A DNA stretch of 64,000 nt. It comes from Dehalogenimonas sp. W. Its GTDB lineage: Bacteria; Chloroflexota; Dehalococcoidia; Dehalococcoidales; Dehalococcoidaceae. The stretch is taken from positions 434,001-498,000 of the forward strand of contig NZ_CP146612.1 in assembly GCF_037094495.1 (NCBI RefSeq). Direction: 5' to 3'. Every line of letters starts with the position of its first letter. Position 1 is the first letter of the stretch. The position numbers and the translations under genes are program-made. The notes below the pieces were generated by a model. It saw only the letters and a list, made by a program, of their open reading frames with translations, did not search any database and had not been told where the DNA came from. Positions 61,237-64,000 of the stretch are shown here, piece by piece.

Positions 61237-62562
61237 CTACTGGACGTTGTCACCTGCTTCCTGGGTGTCATGAATCCACGTTCCAAGATCCCGATTCCAC
61301 CAGGTTTCAATACCCTCGGGGATCTCTTCATAGGTTTTAACGCCATAATCAAAGAGACGATCCATCTGGGAATAGAAACCGTTCATAACGGTGGTATATG
61401 GGATTGATGCCCTGATCAGATCGTGGGCAAAAGCATGATTCAATTGGTTGAAGGTACATTGTGTCCAGCACCTCAATATGCAGGTACAGTATGCATAGTC
61501 GGCGAACCATTTCTTGACGCCGGGACGCTTGTAGTCGGCGGTACTACCATCGGCAGCCGGAAGATTGTTAGGCAGGTCCCAGGTCGGCTCAGTTTCCATT
61601 GAAAGGGCATTAACCCCAAGTGCCTGCATTTCACAAATCTCAGCGCAGACCTTGCAAGTGTAACAGAACTTAGTAATGCCGGCATCAATCGGATTCTCAG
61701 CTGGTAAATCCATATCGGTTGCGTAAATATTCCACGTCTTCATACCCATACCGAATCTAGGACTACAACCATGATCAATACGGCTCAGTTCTGCACCACC
61801 TGCCAGAACCGAAAAAGCTACATTGGAAGGGTTGGGAACCGGGAGACAATTGTAGCCCAAACCATTCAAGAATGTCTGCATACGTCGGGCTACAACGCCG
61901 GTATGGCTGTAACTATAGGGATCGTTACCACCACGGCGTGACAAGGCAATATCCTTACGATTTAGAGACAAAATGATATTCTTGCATTTACCGTCTTCAA
62001 TGTCTTGGGTAGAGGCATCTTTTGTAAAAAGACTGCGGGTTTTATCATCTATTTTGAGAAAATGTACTTCAGGCGACCCTAGATAACTCATCGCCGCGCG
62101 GATGATACCAGCCCCTTCTTCCGGGGTCCCCGTCCATCTATCGGCACTATCAACCTTCGTCCAACCTAAATCATCGGGATTGGTACCTTTCCAGTAATTT
62201 GCCGCACTCTTTAAGGCGCTGAATTTGATATCGTAACCTTCCAACTTTTCTGCAGTCCAGACATCTGTGTACGTTGCTTTGTTATATGCCGATTGTTCCA
62301 GATACTTCGGCGTTTGTTTTGGATTGGTCGGGCCTCGTTTCCATGGCTTGATTTGATCCCAATCAACATCAACTGTCGGATTATAGGCTTCGCGCTCTCT
62401 TACCCACCAGGCATGCTTGAAGTTACCAGAGTGTGAAGCAGCTAGTTCATCAATATCCTTGAAATTCGGCGCTACCAGGGCAGCCGCGCCGATACCGGCA
62501 CCTGCCAGCCCCAGACCTTTCATGAATTCCCGGCGATTTACCGTAGTATGAAATTTGCTCAT
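61237..62562 (-). CDS. rdhA: Reductive dehalogenase RdhA (2)
   Basis: 441 residues. Tat signal NRREFMKGLGLAGAGIGAAA, first Fe-S motif CYTCKVCAEICEM (C-x2-C-x2-C-x3-C, with Glu in place of the usual Pro), and a second cluster reading CTCILRCWTQC, in which the middle Cys is shifted relative to RdhA 1. AAGGAGAG lies 6 nt before ATG 62562. Followed by two ykgJ genes rather than rdhB. Closely related to RdhA 3 throughout. Confidence 0.93.
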   Translation of the reverse strand: MSKFHTTVNRREFMKGLGLAGAGIGAAALVAPNFKDIDELAASHSGNFKHAWWVREREAYNPTVDVDWDQIKPWKRGPTNPKQTPKYLEQSAYNKATYTDVWTAEKLEGYDIKFSALKSAANYWKGTNPDDLGWTKVDSADRWTGTPEEGAGIIRAAMSYLGSPEVHFLKIDDKTRSLFTKDASTQDIEDGKCKNIILSLNRKDIALSRRGGNDPYSYSHTGVVARRMQTFLNGLGYNCLPVPNPSNVAFSVLAGGAELSRIDHGCSPRFGMGMKTWNIYATDMDLPAENPIDAGITKFCYTCKVCAEICEMQALGVNALSMETEPTWDLPNNLPAADGSTADYKRPGVKKWFADYAYCTCILRCWTQCTFNQLNHAFAHDLIRASIPYTTVMNGFYSQMDRLFDYGVKTYEEIPEGIETWWNRDLGTWIHDTQEAGDNVQ

Positions 62563-62718
62563 TGTTCTCTCCTTTAATTAATCTAAAAGTACTCTTTTAT
62601 GGTCAGCTTCTATTTATCCCAGACAATTCCTCCTTCGCATTGTTTTTGGCTTACCGGTTTCCTTGATAGTTTTTCTTCTTTACCTTATTGTTGTATTATA
62701 TTACTGTCTTGTTATATT

Positions 62719-62795
62719 TACATCGTACTAAAGGACTAGTGGCTCTAAGCATTTTGGCTATAGACTTTAGTCTATATTTTTCGCGACTTTAGTAT
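62719..62795. promoter_or_regulatory. rdhA operator-like region, copy B
   Basis: TACATCGTACTAAAG (62719-62733) as in copy A, then GACTAGT; a perfect 8-2-8 inverted repeat TATAGACT-TT-AGTCTATA (62759-62776); and a further GACTTTAGTAT at about 62785-62795. ACTTTAGT is the shared core. About 160 bp upstream of rdhA 2; no gene in 62563-62899. Confidence 0.65.
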
Positions 62796-62834
62796 ATTTA
62801 GGACATTAGTTACGTATATCCAATGTTTAAAAAA

Positions 62835-62877
62835 CAAAAAAGCTGCCACCAGGGTGAAATCCTGGTGGCAGCTTTTT
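62835..62877. terminator. Bidirectional terminator after rdhA 3
   Basis: AAAAAAGCTGCCACCAGG pairs with CCTGGTGGCAGCTTTTTT around a 7-nt loop; T-runs on both sides when read in either direction. Separates the rdhA 3 end from the rdhA 2 promoter region. Confidence 0.93.
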
Positions 62878-62899
62878 TAAATGTGATGTTTTTAGATGT

Positions 62900-64000
62900 T
62901 TATAGCAGGTTATCACCACCCGGCCTGACATCATGCGGCCAGGTGACCAGATCACGTTTCCACCAAGTTTCAACGCCTTCTACAGTTCGGGCGTAACCGG
63001 CAGGTGACAATTCAGTCGGCTTGCTCCCGTATTCAAACAGCCGATCCATACTGGCGAAGAAACTGTTAAAAATCCCAGTCTGCGGTATGGTGGCTCGAAT
63101 CAGATCATGCGCAAAGGCATGGTTCAACTGGTTGAAGGTGCAGTCCTGCCAGCAGGCATGGATACACCGACAATAAGCATAGTCAGCAAACCATTTCTTG
63201 ACGCCAACCCGTTTATAGTCGGCGACATTGCCGTCTGAAGCAGGCAGTCGGGTCGGCAAATCCCAGGTCGGTTCAGTTTCCATGGACAGGGCACTTACTC
63301 CGTCCCCTTGCAGTTCACAATTCTCTGCACAAACCTTGCAGGTATGGCAGAACCGCGTGATGCCGGCATCAATAGGTTTCTCCTCAGGTAATTCAAGATC
63401 CGTCGCATAAATATTATGGACCTTAATAGCCATGCCGAATCTAGGGCTACAAGCATGATCGATACGACTGAGCTCTGAGCTGCCGGACAAAACACCAAAG
63501 GCTGAATTTGACGGCTGGGGAACACTGACACAATTATACCCAAGATTGGTGATGAATTTAATCATCCGGTTTTGAATGACACTGCGGTGACTGTAGCCGA
63601 AAGGATCAGCTCCACCACGACGGCCTAAAGCAGTGTCTTTCTGAACCATTGAAACTAAAATGGATTTACAGTTGCCAGCTTCCAGATCAGCCGTAGATGA
63701 ATCTTTCTGGAAGAGTTTTCGGGTCTTTTCGTCAATTCTAAGAAAATGGGTTTCCGGTGAGCCCAGATAACTCATGCCAGCGCGGATGATATTAGCCGCT
63801 TCTTCCGGAGTGCCCTGCCACTTTTCGGTAGCCTCTAATTTGGTGAATTGAGATGGAGCCGTACCCAGAGTATCACTTGAACCCGCTTGCAACGCTTTGA
63901 ATGGGCGTCCCCATTTCCCCTTATCAAGCTTATCAGTAATATTCGTAGCATCCGATATCGCTTTAGCTAAAAACCAAGGTGTCTGCTTAGGATTGGTAGG
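62900..64000 (-). CDS. rdhA: Reductive dehalogenase RdhA (3), 5' end outside window
   Basis: The frame is open to base 64000, so the N-terminus and Tat signal lie beyond the window; 366 residues are visible, starting PTNPKQTPWFLAK, which aligns with PTNPKQTPKYLEQ of RdhA 2. First Fe-S motif CHTCKVCAENCEL, second CRCIHACWQDC with the same shifted spacing as RdhA 2. A terminator follows at once, so no rdhB lies downstream. An internal TTG at 63892 is not a real start. Confidence 0.92.
   Translation of the reverse strand, partial: PTNPKQTPWFLAKAISDATNITDKLDKGKWGRPFKALQAGSSDTLGTAPSQFTKLEATEKWQGTPEEAANIIRAGMSYLGSPETHFLRIDEKTRKLFQKDSSTADLEAGNCKSILVSMVQKDTALGRRGGADPFGYSHRSVIQNRMIKFITNLGYNCVSVPQPSNSAFGVLSGSSELSRIDHACSPRFGMAIKVHNIYATDLELPEEKPIDAGITRFCHTCKVCAENCELQGDGVSALSMETEPTWDLPTRLPASDGNVADYKRVGVKKWFADYAYCRCIHACWQDCTFNQLNHAFAHDLIRATIPQTGIFNSFFASMDRLFEYGSKPTELSPAGYARTVEGVETWWKRDLVTWPHDVRPGGDNLL

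Overview
The window looks like a chromosome segment of an organohalide-respiring Dehalococcoidia, most like the genus Dehalogenimonas. This rests on three Tat-dependent reductive dehalogenase (RdhA) genes at the right end, a periplasmic [NiFe] hydrogenase operon, a B12-dependent ribonucleotide reductase, and a division cluster reduced to mraZ-rsmH-ftsA-ftsZ with no peptidoglycan genes between or beside them. The genus is inferred from gene content; no database search was run.

Layout. 1-8163: a type IV pilus/type II secretion-like operon (PilC, three prepilin-like proteins, PilO-like, a PilM-PilN fusion, a PilT-type ATPase). 8164-10037: heptad repeats, a small P-loop kinase read from an apparently leaderless promoter, and a dCMP deaminase. 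10041-14110: mraZ (with a visible MraZ operator), rsmH, ftsA, ftsZ and a terminator. 14171-17643: pheT and pheS on the minus strand. 17644-29745: housekeeping and envelope genes (CtpA-like protease, DUF134 regulator with a NifX/NifB-like protein, Rieske-like protein, rsmI, metG, polyprenyl synthase, a large IPT/TIG surface protein, a lipoprotein) and tRNA-Thr. 29841-32370: two phage-terminase-like genes and a repeat-rich stretch. 32369-39559: accessory genes (SHOCT protein, Moco oxidoreductase with cytochrome c, FmdB, GIY-YIG, two copies of a flavodoxin-fold gene, one only a fragment, beta-propeller lipoprotein, CPBP protease, AT-rich orphan gene). 39576-43061: the nrdR-nrdJ operon under a promoter carrying two NrdR boxes. 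43084-47468: duplicated promoters, a structured leader RNA ending in a terminator, then a diheme cytochrome c, hydrogenase small and large subunits and a maturation protease. 47469-54888: an SDR oxidoreductase and two ABC-2 export systems flanking a TetR regulator. 54949-57974: ybeY, two flavoproteins, dnaJ, tRNA-Ala. 57999-64000: three rdhA genes on the minus strand, with two paralogous YkgJ-type cysteine-cluster genes directly downstream of the middle one.

How the parts fit. Hydrogenase and cytochrome would deliver electrons from H2 outside the cytoplasmic membrane, and the RdhA proteins are the terminal reductases. No rdhB membrane-anchor gene is visible next to either complete rdhA; two CxxCxxCC proteins occupy that position for the middle one. 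The two rdhA upstream regions that are fully inside the window share a 15-bp identical block plus ACTTTAGT-type repeats, pointing to a common regulator. The most novel-looking items are this rdhA-ykgJ-ykgJ cluster and its shared operator, the structured leader RNA before the cytochrome/hydrogenase operon, and promoter cores reused at several loci.
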